Of a DNA stretch of 64,000 nt, positions 33,671 through 42,268 are shown piece after piece (positions within the stretch are counted from its first letter, which is position 1; each line of letters opens with the position of its first letter). The notes beneath the pieces were generated by a model that saw only the letters and a list, made by a program, of their open reading frames with translations, was not told the DNA's origin and ran no database searches. Origin of the DNA: Rhizocola hellebori (lineage in GTDB: Bacteria; Actinomycetota; Actinomycetes; Mycobacteriales; Micromonosporaceae); the NCBI RefSeq assembly GCF_016862955.1, contig NZ_BONY01000028.1, positions 1-64,000 on the forward strand, written 5' to 3'. A program made the position numbers and the translations under genes.

Positions 33671-34684
33671 ATGGCGACGCTTGCCGACGTGGCGAGACGA
33701 GCTGGCGTCTCGCAGGCGACGGCTTCACGCATCATCAATGGCAGCGCGAAGCCCGTCACCGAGCGGTTGCGGGTCAGAGTGCTTGCCGCCGTTGAGGAGC
33801 TGCAGTACGTCCCGAACGCCCACGCCCAGTCGCTGGCCCGCTCGCAGCGCAGCGCCATCGGTGTCATCGTGCACGACGTCTCCGATCCCTACTTCGCCGA
33901 GATCACGCGTGGCCTGCAGCGTGTCGCCACCGAGCATGGCCGCCTGGTCATCATCTGCAACAGCTACCGCCACCCCGAGCGGGAGCTGGAATACGTTGAG
34001 CTGCTTCGGGCCCAGCAGGCGGCCGCGATCATCCTGGCCGGGTCGGGCTACCACGATGCCCAGTTCACCCGGTCGCTCAACTCCAAGCTGCAGGTCTACG
34101 AACGCACCGGTGGCCGGGTCACCGTGATCGGCCGCCACCAGCACGCCAGCGACGCCGTGATGCCCGCAAACGAATCGGGTGGCTATCTGCTGGGCGCTGA
34201 GCTTTTTCGCCTGGGTCACCGGGAAATCGGGGTCATCGCGGGCCCCCGCCTGCTGACCACCACCACCGACCGGCTGGCCGGCCTGCGCCGCGCGGCGCGC
34301 GACTACTCGCGTCCGCTGCGGCATGTCGCTTACGCCGACTTCGATCGCGACGGCGGCGCTGCCGCGGCCGCCTCCCTGCTCGCGCAGCGGCCACAGCTGA
34401 CCGCGATCGCGGCGCTCAACGACTCGATGGCCATCGGCGCCCTCGCCTACCTTCGTTCGGCGAAGATCGAGGTGCCGGCCCAGATCAGCGTGATCGGCTT
34501 TGACGACATGCCCATAGCGCGCGATGTCACGCCCGCCCTGACCACCGTGCGGCTGCCGCTGGCGGAGATCGGCGCCCGGGCGATGACGATGGCGCTGGAC
34601 GACAGCCTGCGCGACCGCCCGCCGCGCATCGAGGAGATCGGCTGCGAGATCGTCCGCCGTGAAAGCACCGCCCCGCCGCCCTAG
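33671..34684 (+). CDS. LacI-family transcriptional regulator
   Basis: Sugar-responsive repressor of 337 aa. The N-terminal helix-turn-helix is TLADVARRAGVSQATASRI (3-21) with the hinge helix at SLARSQRSAIGV (about 54-65), followed by the periplasmic-binding-protein-like effector domain (PYFAEITRGLQRVATEHGRL, AIAALNDSMAIGALAYLR, VIGFDDMPIARDVTPALTTV). ATG 33671 has CCGGAGG upstream. It lies between a cupin gene and genes with LacI-type palindromes (32858, 38087, 8560, 8739), so it is a good candidate to regulate the secreted carbohydrate genes of this window. The effector is unknown. Confidence 0.93.
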   Translation: MATLADVARRAGVSQATASRIINGSAKPVTERLRVRVLAAVEELQYVPNAHAQSLARSQRSAIGVIVHDVSDPYFAEITRGLQRVATEHGRLVIICNSYRHPERELEYVELLRAQQAAAIILAGSGYHDAQFTRSLNSKLQVYERTGGRVTVIGRHQHASDAVMPANESGGYLLGAELFRLGHREIGVIAGPRLLTTTTDRLAGLRRAARDYSRPLRHVAYADFDRDGGAAAAASLLAQRPQLTAIAALNDSMAIGALAYLRSAKIEVPAQISVIGFDDMPIARDVTPALTTVRLPLAEIGARAMTMALDDSLRDRPPRIEEIGCEIVRRESTAPPP

Positions 34685-34696
34685 GCGAAGTCAAAG

Positions 34697-34736
34697 TTGG
34701 ACGTTTCTTGTCGCTATAGCCACAAGAAACGTCCAA
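34697..34736. repeat. 40-bp near-perfect palindrome between convergent genes
   Basis: Left arm TTGGACGTTTCTTGT at 34697-34711 pairs with 34722-34736; the middle GCTATAGC (34713-34720) is itself a palindrome, so all 40 bases are symmetric except one C/C mismatch. It lies between the LacI gene and the serine hydrolase gene. It can act as a terminator, but its AT content and length are unlike the other terminators here. Confidence 0.85.
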
Positions 34737-34749
34737 GATTGCGAAGCTA

Positions 34750-35754
34750 TTAGCCGCCGTTGACCGGGACGAACTGCGGCACGGTGTGGCGGAACGAGCG
34801 CGCGGCGAGGCCGGCGACGGGGGCGGGCAGGGAGTCGAACATGACGCGGCCGAGTTTGGCGTGCACCTCGACGGCCGGGTGGGTGGAGCCGTAGTTGTCG
34901 AGATCGCCGAGGGAGTCGGCGAACATGGCGTAGGTCAGGGCGGGTGAGCCGTCGGTATTGAACATGATGCCGGCCTCGTTGCGGGCCGCGCCCAGGGTGT
35001 TGAAGTCGGCGCCGTACTTGGTGGCGACCCGGCTGCGCTCATTGGAGGACATCGAGCGGCGGATGCCGTCGTGGTATCCGTTGACCCAGCGGGTGACCCG
35101 CAGCAGGAAGTCGGTGGAGGCCGGGCTGAGCAGGGTGCCGTTGGCCAGACGCCAGAGGAAGTCGTGGGTTTCCCGGGGCGTGGTCACGCCGAGGAAGAAC
35201 CGGTTGGGGTTGGCCACCGGCTCCACCCGGGTCTTGACAAACCCTTTGGCGGCAAGGATTTCGTTGATTTCCAGGGCGGGCACGACCCGGCCGCACATGC
35301 GCACCGACGTGTTGTCGGAGACCAGCAGCATGGCGGTGAGGAAGTTGGCGATGGTGATGTCGTCGCCCCACACGCCGTGCAGATGGTAGATGCCGCTGCC
35401 GCCGAGGATGATGCTGGCTTGCAGGTCGAGACGCTGGCCCATGGTGAGCAGGCCCCGGTCGACCTTGTCGAGCACGGTCATCGCGACGAAGAGCTTCTGA
35501 ACGCTGTAGCCGTTGGTGACGAAGTCGGCGTCGTCTTCGAGCACGGTCTCCAGCGCCCCTTCGCCGTTGACCATAGCGATGTGTGAATGCCATCGGCCGC
35601 CCGCCTCGGCCGTGAGCTTGGAGTATTTCTTGCGGATGTGGTTGACGGGATTTTTGTCAGTCTCGGTTGCCCCCGCCGGTGAGCCGAAAGCGAAAGTGGC
35701 CGCCGCTGCGGCGCCAACCCCAAGGGCGGCGCGACGCGTTACCTCATATGACAT
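34750..35754 (-). CDS. Exported serine hydrolase (beta-lactamase/PBP-like)
   Basis: Exported 334-aa protein related to class A beta-lactamase-like enzymes. The N-terminus TRRAALGVGAAAAATFAFGS is a Tat-like signal. The acylated Ser is in SVQKLF (SXXK, about residue 84), an SDNTS triad (SXN type) lies at about 138-142, and the usual KTG appears replaced or shifted (RVATKYGADFN). It may be a D-alanyl-peptidase or esterase rather than a true beta-lactamase. ATG 35754 is 16 bases from the divergent gene at 35771, so the promoters overlap. The 40-bp palindrome lies at its 3' end. Confidence 0.78.
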   Translation of the reverse strand: MSYEVTRRAALGVGAAAAATFAFGSPAGATETDKNPVNHIRKKYSKLTAEAGGRWHSHIAMVNGEGALETVLEDDADFVTNGYSVQKLFVAMTVLDKVDRGLLTMGQRLDLQASIILGGSGIYHLHGVWGDDITIANFLTAMLLVSDNTSVRMCGRVVPALEINEILAAKGFVKTRVEPVANPNRFFLGVTTPRETHDFLWRLANGTLLSPASTDFLLRVTRWVNGYHDGIRRSMSSNERSRVATKYGADFNTLGAARNEAGIMFNTDGSPALTYAMFADSLGDLDNYGSTHPAVEVHAKLGRVMFDSLPAPVAGLAARSFRHTVPQFVPVNGG

Positions 35755-35770
35755 CACTAGAGTGAACCAC

Positions 35771-36958
35771 ATGCGCGTGGAATGTGTGGGTAAGGGCTTT
35801 TGGCAGCCAAAACGCGAAGTGTCCTTTGTAGAATTCGTCCAAGAAGGACATAACCTCTTCGGCGGGGCGTTCACCTGGCCGATCATGGTGCTCCGGCGCA
35901 GCGCGCTGGACCACAACCTGGCCACGCTGGCCGCCTTCTGCCGGGAATACGGCTTCGAGTTTGCTCCGCACGGGAAGACGACAATGTCGCCGACGCTGTG
36001 GCAGATGCAGCTCGACGCCGGGGCCTGGGGCATCACCCTGGCGACCGTGAACCAGGCGCTGGTGGCCGCCAAGTTCGGTGTGCCGCGGGTGTTGCTGGCC
36101 AACGAGGTGCTCGATCCGGGACCGTTGCGCTGGCTCGCCACCCAGGAGGGGTTCGATTTCTCGTGCTTTGTGGACTCGCTGGCCGGGGTGCGCGTGCTGG
36201 AGCAGGTCGGGCGGCCGGTCAGCGTCTTCGCCGAGCTGGGGTTCGCCGGTGGGCGAGCAGGGTGCCGCTCGGCAAACGAGCTTGTGCAGGTGGTGCGGGC
36301 GGCGAAGGAAAGCGGAAACGTCACGGTCAAGGGGGTGGCCGGATATGAGGGCGGGTTGCCCGATGCGCGGGCGGTCGCGGCCTATGTGGACTCGCTCAAA
36401 CAGGCCGCGCTCACGTTGGCGGCCGAAGGCCTCCTCGAGGAGGAAGTCATTGTCACGGCGGGTGGGAGCACCTACTTCGATGTGGTGGCCGACGGGCTCG
36501 CCGGGCAATGGCTGCCCGGTCATCGACTCAAGGTCGTGCTGCGCAGCGGCGCCTACCTTTCGCACGATGACGGTTTCTATTTGGAACACACGCCTTTTCT
36601 CCGGGTACCCGAGAAAGGATCCCTGAAAGCGGCGATCGAGCTGTGGGCGCAGGTGACGTCGACGCCCGAGGAGGGCCTGGTGATAGCGGGCATGGGCAAG
36701 CGGGACGCCCCGCACGACGAAGGGCTGCCGGTGCCGTTGCGGATCCGGGGGCTGGATGGCAAGGTGCGTAACGTGAGCGGGGCAGAGGTGGTCAGGCTCA
36801 ACGACCACCACGCTTACGTGACGGGAGTCCAGGCAAGCGCGGGCGAGCTGATCTGTTTCGGCATCTCGCATCCGTGCACGGCTTTCGACAAGTGGCGGGT
36901 GATCCCGGTGGTCGAGGACGACTATCGGGTGTCCGACCTGCTGCGCACCTATTTCTGA
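35771..36958 (+). CDS. PLP-dependent D-serine dehydratase / D-threonine aldolase-like enzyme
   Basis: Fold-type III PLP enzyme of 395 aa. The PLP lysine is in FAPHGKTTMSP (about residues 55-65) within an alanine-racemase-like barrel, and the C-terminal metal site typical of D-serine dehydratase and D-threonine aldolase is GISHPCTAFDKW with His and Cys ligands. It should cleave or dehydrate a D-beta-hydroxy amino acid. ATG 35771 is seven bases after TAGAGT (35758-35763) and has no ribosome binding site, so it is likely leaderless; GTG 35762 is an alternative. The SGNH hydrolase gene follows after 10 bases in one operon. Confidence 0.85.
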   Translation: MRVECVGKGFWQPKREVSFVEFVQEGHNLFGGAFTWPIMVLRRSALDHNLATLAAFCREYGFEFAPHGKTTMSPTLWQMQLDAGAWGITLATVNQALVAAKFGVPRVLLANEVLDPGPLRWLATQEGFDFSCFVDSLAGVRVLEQVGRPVSVFAELGFAGGRAGCRSANELVQVVRAAKESGNVTVKGVAGYEGGLPDARAVAAYVDSLKQAALTLAAEGLLEEEVIVTAGGSTYFDVVADGLAGQWLPGHRLKVVLRSGAYLSHDDGFYLEHTPFLRVPEKGSLKAAIELWAQVTSTPEEGLVIAGMGKRDAPHDEGLPVPLRIRGLDGKVRNVSGAEVVRLNDHHAYVTGVQASAGELICFGISHPCTAFDKWRVIPVVEDDYRVSDLLRTYF

Positions 36959-36968
36959 GGAGAAACCG

Positions 36969-37589
36969 ATGCAATTTGGCCCTGGACAGCGGATCGTCTT
37001 CATCGGTGACAGCATCACCGACTCGGAGAGGCTGCGAGACGTTCCGCCCTACGGCAACGGCTACATGAGCCTGGTTCGGGCGTTCGTCACGGCACGCCAT
37101 CCCGAGCTGGGCCTGACCTGGTTCAACACCGGCATCAGCGGCAACACCGTGCGCGACCTCGACGGCCGCTGGGAGGAGGACGTGGTCGAGCTGAAGCCGC
37201 ACTGGCTCTCCGTGATGATCGGCATCAACGACATCTGGCGGGCCTTCGAGGACAGGGGTTCCGAGGCCGTGCCGATCGGCGAGTATGAGGAAACGTTGCA
37301 CCGCTTGCTGAAGCGGGCTGTGGACGGCACGGGCTGCAAGCTCATCCTGGCCGACCCCTACCTCATCGAGGCCGATCAGGCCGAGCCGCAGCTGGTGGAA
37401 ACCCGCCGCTACTGCGAGGTGGTGGCCCGGCTGGCGGCCGAGTTCGGCGCGCTGCATGTGCGCTCACAGGAGGCCTTCGACCGCGCGCTGACCACCACGA
37501 GCTCGCTCGACTGGGCGCACGACCGGATCCACCCGAACCTGCCCGGCCATGCCGTGCTCGCCCAGGCTTTCCTAGACGTGCTTGAGTGA
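36969..37589 (+). CDS. SGNH/GDSL-family hydrolase
   Basis: Cytoplasmic esterase-like enzyme of 206 aa. The SGNH blocks are present: GDSITDS with the nucleophile Ser (about residue 15), GISGNTVRDL with Gly, IGINDIW with Asn, and DRIHPNLPGH with the Asp/His pair (about 190). It resembles sugar acetylesterases such as rhamnogalacturonan acetylesterase. The start has GAGGAGAAACC and follows the aldolase-like gene by 10 bases. Its last 18 bases overlap the convergent SRPBCC gene. Confidence 0.87.
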   Translation: MQFGPGQRIVFIGDSITDSERLRDVPPYGNGYMSLVRAFVTARHPELGLTWFNTGISGNTVRDLDGRWEEDVVELKPHWLSVMIGINDIWRAFEDRGSEAVPIGEYEETLHRLLKRAVDGTGCKLILADPYLIEADQAEPQLVETRRYCEVVARLAAEFGALHVRSQEAFDRALTTTSSLDWAHDRIHPNLPGHAVLAQAFLDVLE

Positions 37590-38033
37590 CTCGACCCGCT
37601 GTTTCAAGGCGGCGGCGTGCCTTTCGAAGCCGTCTTGGACAGCGGCCACCGAGACCGTGAAGCCGATGAGGCCGCGGAAGCGTTCCTCGGTGCGGTAAAC
37701 GGTGGACCCGCCAACGTTTTCCAAGGCTTGCCGCCGCCGGCCCCGGATCAGCCCGGTTACGTGCAGCGGGCCACGGAACTCGTACTCGAGGGTGGCCTTG
37801 CCGTTGGCCGGGGCATCGATGGTGGTGATCCGCTCCGGGCTGGCGAACCGGCGGCCGCTGCTGAACTTCACGTGCAGCAGGATGTCGTCGCCGACGCGGG
37901 CCGTCTCGCCGCCGGAGCGGCGCGCACGGTAGATGAAAGGATTCCACTCCCGGTAGGCGGGCAGGTCGAGCATGACCGACCAGACGAGGTCGATCGGGGC
38001 GTCGATGGTGACCGTGGCTTGGGCGAGCCGCAT
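37572..38033 (-). CDS. SRPBCC-family protein
   Basis: Small helix-grip protein of 153 aa. It opens with ATVTIDAPIDLVWSVMLDLPAYREWNPF, the typical START-like first strand and helix, continues with DILLHVKFSSGRRF and ends in a long helix (AAVQDGFERHAAALKQRV). The bound ligand is unknown. TAGCTT on the minus strand (38040-38045) ends six bases before the ATG, with no ribosome binding site, so it is likely leaderless. It is unrelated in sequence to the SRPBCC protein at 5497 beyond the fold. Confidence 0.82.
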   Translation of the reverse strand: MRLAQATVTIDAPIDLVWSVMLDLPAYREWNPFIYRARRSGGETARVGDDILLHVKFSSGRRFASPERITTIDAPANGKATLEYEFRGPLHVTGLIRGRRRQALENVGGSTVYRTEERFRGLIGFTVSVAAVQDGFERHAAALKQRVESLKHV

Positions 38034-38071
38034 GCGCTGAAGCTAGCGAACACCGCCCCGCAGCGCCAGGG

Positions 38072-38101
38072 TTGACTGAGCTGATGGTAAACGTTTACTG
38101 T
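38072..38101 (+). promoter_or_regulatory. Promoter with overlapping LacI-type operator
   Basis: TTGACT (38072-38077), 18-bp spacer, TACTGT (38096-38101), then six bases to ATG 38108, giving a leaderless mRNA. The perfect 12-bp palindrome GTAAACGTTTAC (38087-38098) covers the spacer and the -10 box, so a bound LacI-family repressor would block polymerase. Confidence 0.7.
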
Positions 38102-38107
38102 TCGAAA

Positions 38108-40717
38108 ATGTCTTACCTGAAAAGGGTTCCCGTGCCCGTGGGGACCCTGTCGCCGCGGCCCTGTCTGGCCTCCGACGCTCCGGTGCTCGACCTGAGCGGC
38201 CAGTGGCGGTTTCGCCTGCTGCCCACCGCGGACGGCCCGGCCGACTTCGCCTCGGCCGGTTTCGACGACAGCGGGTGGGAGATCAAGCCGGTTCCCTCCC
38301 ATTTCGGCACGCCCGCCTACACCAACGCGAACTACCCCATTCCGGTTGAGCCTCCCTTGGTACCCGATGAGAACCCGACCGGTGACCACCGCGTCACCTT
38401 CGACCTGCCCCCGGGCTGGCCCGCAGGCGATGCGGCGCTTCGCTTCGAGGGGGTCGACTCGTGCGGCCGGGTCTGGCTCAACGGCGTCGAGCTGGGCGTG
38501 ACCTTCGGCAGCCGGCTGCCCAACGAGTTCGCTGTCGGCCACCTGCTGCGCGAAACAGGCAACGTGCTCGCGGTGCGGGTGCATCAGTGGTCGCCCGGCA
38601 CGTACCTGGAAGACCAGGACATGTGGTGGTGGCCGGGGATTTTCCGCGAGGTGCGCCTGATCGCGCGTCCGGCGGGCGGGCTGGATCAGGTGCGGGTGCA
38701 GGCAGGCTTCGACCACGAGACCGGGCTGGGGACCCTGACCGTCGACGGGGCCGAGGTGGTCAGCGGCCCGGATCTGAGCCGGCCGGTGCGCCCGTGGACG
38801 GCGGAAACCCCGTACCTGTACGACGTGGTGATCCGTAGCGGGCCGGAGACGGCGACGATCCGGGTGGGCTTTCGCACCGTGTCCATTGAGGATGGTGTGC
38901 TGAAGGTGAACGGCCGGCGGATCCTCTTCCGCGGCGTGAACCGGCACGAGTTCCATCCGGTCACCGGGCGGGCGCTGAGCGAGGAGGTGATGCGCGCCGA
39001 CCTGGAACTGATGCGCGCGCACAATGTCAATGCGGTGCGGACAAGCCACTACCCGCCGCACCCGCGTTTTCTGGACTTCTGCGACGAGCTGGGCTTCTGG
39101 GTCATCGACGAATGTGACCTCGAGACGCACGGCTTCGAACCGTTTGGCTGGCAAGGCAACCCGACCGACGACCCGGCTTGGCGCGAGGCGCTGGAGGATC
39201 GCGCGCGCCGCATGGTGCTGCGGGACAGGCACCACCCGAGCGTCATCATGTGGTCGCTGGGCAACGAAGCCGGCGTCGGGCGCAACCTGGGGGCGATGGC
39301 CGCCGCCATGCGGGCGCTGGATTCCACCCGCCCGCTGCACTACGAGGGCGACCGCACCTGCGAGCACACCGACGTCAACAGCCGCATGTATGCCCCGCAC
39401 GACGAAGTCGCGCAGATCGGCCAGAGCACGACACGCCCTTTCATCCTGTGCGAGTACGGCCACGCGATGGGCAACGGGCCGGGTGGCCTTTCCGAGTACC
39501 AGCGCCTGTTCGAGACCTTCGAGCGCTGCCAAGGCGGGTTCATCTGGGAGTGGATCGATCACGGCATCGCCTCCGAGAGGGGTTTCCTTTACGGGGGCGA
39601 CTTCGGCGAGGAGCTGCACGACGGCAGCTTCATCTGCGACGGCCTCGTCTTCCCGGATCGCACGCCTTCGCCCGGGCTCGCCGAGTACAAGAAGGTCATC
39701 GAACCCATCCGGATCACACGCGACGGCATCGAGAACCGTTACGACTTCCGTAGCCTGGAAGGCTTTTCGCTGCGCTGGGGCTACGACGGCGGCGGTGGTG
39801 GCGAGCTGCCGTGCCCGCCGCTGCGGCCCGGAGAGCAGGCGCCGCTTGAGGTTCCGCCGGGCTCGGGCTGGTGCACGGTCTCCGCCCTGGACCCGGCCGG
39901 GCACGAGATCGCCTGGGGTCAATGGCAGGACTCGCCATCAAGGCACGAACTCCCCGCAATCCCCGATGGCCCACTGGAAAGGGGGCCCGAGGTCCGGCTG
40001 GACGTGTGGCGGGCGCCTATCGACAATGATCAGTTCGGCGGGCGTCCCCCGAAACTGGCGCAGCTCTGGCGCGACGCGGGCCTGCACCGCATGAAGCAGC
40101 GAACCATTTCCCTGGATCCGCTGCGTGTTCGCCTCGCCCCGGCGGCGGCGAATTTCGGCCTGCTGGCCACATATCGGTGGGAGCCGCAGGCCGACGGCTC
40201 GGTGCGCCTGGAGGTGGAGGTGGAGCCCGACGGGCAATGGCACGTGCCGCTGCCGCGGGTGGGTCTGCGCTTCGCGCTCCCGGCGAGCCTGGGCATCGCG
40301 CAATGGTTCGGTGGCGGGCCTGGCGAGGCCTACCCCGACTCGCGCCAGGCGGCCAAGATGGGCCTGCACCGGATGAGCGTGGACCAGATGCAGACCCCCT
40401 ACGTTTTTCCGCAGGAGAACGGGGCCCGCATCGATGTGCGATGGGCCAGTCTGACCGATTCCGGCGGCAACGGGCTGCGCATCGAGGGCGACACCCCGTT
40501 CCTTTTCACCGCCCGCCGATGGACCACCGAGCAGCTCGACGCGGCCCGGCACACCAGCGAACTCGTGCCTAGTGACCGGATCTGGGTCAACGTTGACGCT
40601 GCCCAGCACGGGCTCGGTTCCGGGTCTTGTGGGCCGGTGGCGCTGCCTGCGTACGTTCTGCATCCGAAACGGCTGAGAATCGCGCTGAGGTTCGTCAGAC
40701 TGGGGAACGGGGTATGA
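38108..40717 (+). CDS. Glycoside hydrolase family 2 beta-galactosidase
   Basis: Cytoplasmic LacZ-like enzyme of 869 aa. Order: sugar-binding jelly roll (about 30-200, VTFDLPPGWPAG, GVDSCGRVWLNGVELG), immunoglobulin-like domain, TIM barrel with KVNGRRILFRGVNRHEF, acid/base Glu387 in SLGNEAG and nucleophile Glu449 in ILCEYGHAMGNG, then the beta-gal small-chain region (WRAPIDNDQFGG). It lacks a secretion signal, so it acts on imported galactosides. It is somewhat shorter than E. coli LacZ, mainly in the first immunoglobulin-like domain. ATG 38108 is chosen because upstream starts would place the palindrome and promoter inside the gene. Confidence 0.93.
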   Translation: MSYLKRVPVPVGTLSPRPCLASDAPVLDLSGQWRFRLLPTADGPADFASAGFDDSGWEIKPVPSHFGTPAYTNANYPIPVEPPLVPDENPTGDHRVTFDLPPGWPAGDAALRFEGVDSCGRVWLNGVELGVTFGSRLPNEFAVGHLLRETGNVLAVRVHQWSPGTYLEDQDMWWWPGIFREVRLIARPAGGLDQVRVQAGFDHETGLGTLTVDGAEVVSGPDLSRPVRPWTAETPYLYDVVIRSGPETATIRVGFRTVSIEDGVLKVNGRRILFRGVNRHEFHPVTGRALSEEVMRADLELMRAHNVNAVRTSHYPPHPRFLDFCDELGFWVIDECDLETHGFEPFGWQGNPTDDPAWREALEDRARRMVLRDRHHPSVIMWSLGNEAGVGRNLGAMAAAMRALDSTRPLHYEGDRTCEHTDVNSRMYAPHDEVAQIGQSTTRPFILCEYGHAMGNGPGGLSEYQRLFETFERCQGGFIWEWIDHGIASERGFLYGGDFGEELHDGSFICDGLVFPDRTPSPGLAEYKKVIEPIRITRDGIENRYDFRSLEGFSLRWGYDGGGGGELPCPPLRPGEQAPLEVPPGSGWCTVSALDPAGHEIAWGQWQDSPSRHELPAIPDGPLERGPEVRLDVWRAPIDNDQFGGRPPKLAQLWRDAGLHRMKQRTISLDPLRVRLAPAAANFGLLATYRWEPQADGSVRLEVEVEPDGQWHVPLPRVGLRFALPASLGIAQWFGGGPGEAYPDSRQAAKMGLHRMSVDQMQTPYVFPQENGARIDVRWASLTDSGGNGLRIEGDTPFLFTARRWTTEQLDAARHTSELVPSDRIWVNVDAAQHGLGSGSCGPVALPAYVLHPKRLRIALRFVRLGNGV

Positions 40718-40724
40718 AACCGAA

Positions 40725-42260
40725 GTGCTGCAACCCGGAGTCGTGCTGAGCGAGCGTTATCGGCTGGACGACCGGCTCGGCAGGGGAGCGATGGGCGACG
40801 TCTGGCGCTCAACCGATCTTCTGCTCGGCCGCACCGTCGCAGTCAAGACACTGCTGCCCGCATTGATCGCCGACCCCGGGTTCTCGGCGCGCTTCTTCGC
40901 CGAGGCGAGGATCATGGCCGCGCTGCACCACCCCGGCATAGTCAACGTCTACGACTACGGCCAGAGCGAGCTTGCCCCCGATGAGGTCGCTGTCTACCTG
41001 GTCATGGAGTGCGTCGAGGGCGAGCCGCTGTCGGCGCGGATGGAGGTCAAGGGCCGGCTCGGCGTGGCCGAGACGCTGTCGATGGTGGCACAGGTGGCCT
41101 CGGCCCTTCAGGCGGCGCACGACGCCAACATCGTTCACCGCGACGTCAAGCCCAGCAACCTGCTTGTCACCAGCGACGGCACGATCCGGCTGGCCGACTT
41201 CGGGGTGGCCCGCTCGGTGGAGTCGGCGGCGCTCACCGCCACCAACGCGGTGCTGGGCACGGCCCGGTACATGGCGCCCGAGCAGGCGATGGGCCGCTCC
41301 GCCACGGCGGCGGCCGACATCTACGCGCTGGGTGCGGTCGCCTATCACTGTCTGGCCGGCGTGCCGCCGTTCCAGGGCGACACCCCGATCGAGGTGGCCT
41401 TGCACCACGTCCAGGACGAGCCGCCGCCGCTGCCCGACGGAATTTCGCCGCAGGTACGTGAGCTGGTCAGCCGGGCGATGGCGAAGGACCCAGCGCAACG
41501 GTTTCCCAGCGCCGCCGCTTTCGGTCACGCCGCCCACCTGCTGCGGACCATCTCGGGGTCGGGCGGGGGCGCGGAATCGACGGTGGTCACCACCGGGCAG
41601 CCGATCAGGGCCGCGGCCCAGTCACCCCTTCGCGGCCCGGGCAAGGACGGCACCACGCTGTCGGACATGCTGCCCGTGCCGATGACGGTGGGAGGTGTCC
41701 GGCGCAGGCGCGGCACGAAGGTCGCCGCCGCCGGAGCCGGGCTCGGGCTGGCCCTGCTGGCCACCTTCCTCTTCGCGGACATGCACGACAAGCAGCCGAC
41801 GGGGACGGTGACGCCCACGGTCGCCCCGTCCAGCCAGTCATCCAAAGTGGACAGCGGCGGCAAACCCGGGCCGTCGGGTGGCCGATCCGCCACGCCCGGG
41901 GTGACCCCGTCGCCCACTGCGATCGCGCCGCAAACCTCGGCGCCGCCGGCGACCGTCGCCCCGGCCACGCCACCGCCAGCCACCACCGCGCCGACCGCGC
42001 CGCCACCCGCGACGCAAGCCGCCTCGCCGGAGGCGGCCGCGGCGCCCGCCCCCGCGCCGCAAATCGCGCCGCCGGCCGGGCCGGTGGCACCCTCGGCCGC
42101 GCCGTCGGCCGGGCCCGAGGTTTCGCCGGAGCCGCAGGCGGCCCCCGGGGTCTCGCCGGAGGTGGTCCCGCCCGGAGTGACGCCCGCACCCGGGCCGCCT
42201 GAGGCCCCGCCGTTCCAGCCGCCGGAGCCGTTCAACCCGATTGACAGGGTGGCGCAATAG
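40725..42260 (+). CDS. Transmembrane Ser/Thr protein kinase with Pro/Ala-rich outer tail
   Basis: Hanks-type kinase of 511 aa. The kinase domain is at 1-275: Gly loop LGRGAMGDVW, Lys in TVAVKTL, catalytic HRDVKPSN, DFG in LADFGVA, and GTARYMAPEQ. One membrane helix (VAAAGAGLGLALLATFLFA) is near 330-348. The rest is an extracellular tail of about 160 residues, low-complexity in Pro, Ala and Thr, without PASTA repeats. TATGAA (40713-40718) ends six bases before GTG 40725, so it is probably leaderless and not simply a read-through part of the beta-galactosidase unit. It starts seven bases after that gene's stop. Confidence 0.92.
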   Translation: MLQPGVVLSERYRLDDRLGRGAMGDVWRSTDLLLGRTVAVKTLLPALIADPGFSARFFAEARIMAALHHPGIVNVYDYGQSELAPDEVAVYLVMECVEGEPLSARMEVKGRLGVAETLSMVAQVASALQAAHDANIVHRDVKPSNLLVTSDGTIRLADFGVARSVESAALTATNAVLGTARYMAPEQAMGRSATAAADIYALGAVAYHCLAGVPPFQGDTPIEVALHHVQDEPPPLPDGISPQVRELVSRAMAKDPAQRFPSAAAFGHAAHLLRTISGSGGGAESTVVTTGQPIRAAAQSPLRGPGKDGTTLSDMLPVPMTVGGVRRRRGTKVAAAGAGLGLALLATFLFADMHDKQPTGTVTPTVAPSSQSSKVDSGGKPGPSGGRSATPGVTPSPTAIAPQTSAPPATVAPATPPPATTAPTAPPPATQAASPEAAAAPAPAPQIAPPAGPVAPSAAPSAGPEVSPEPQAAPGVSPEVVPPGVTPAPGPPEAPPFQPPEPFNPIDRVAQ

Positions 42261-42268
42261 AATGGCCC

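Noticed and set aside
37868-39922. Minus-strand open frame of 684 codons opposite the beta-galactosidase gene
   Set aside because: Shadow frame; the plus strand carries both GH2 catalytic glutamates.
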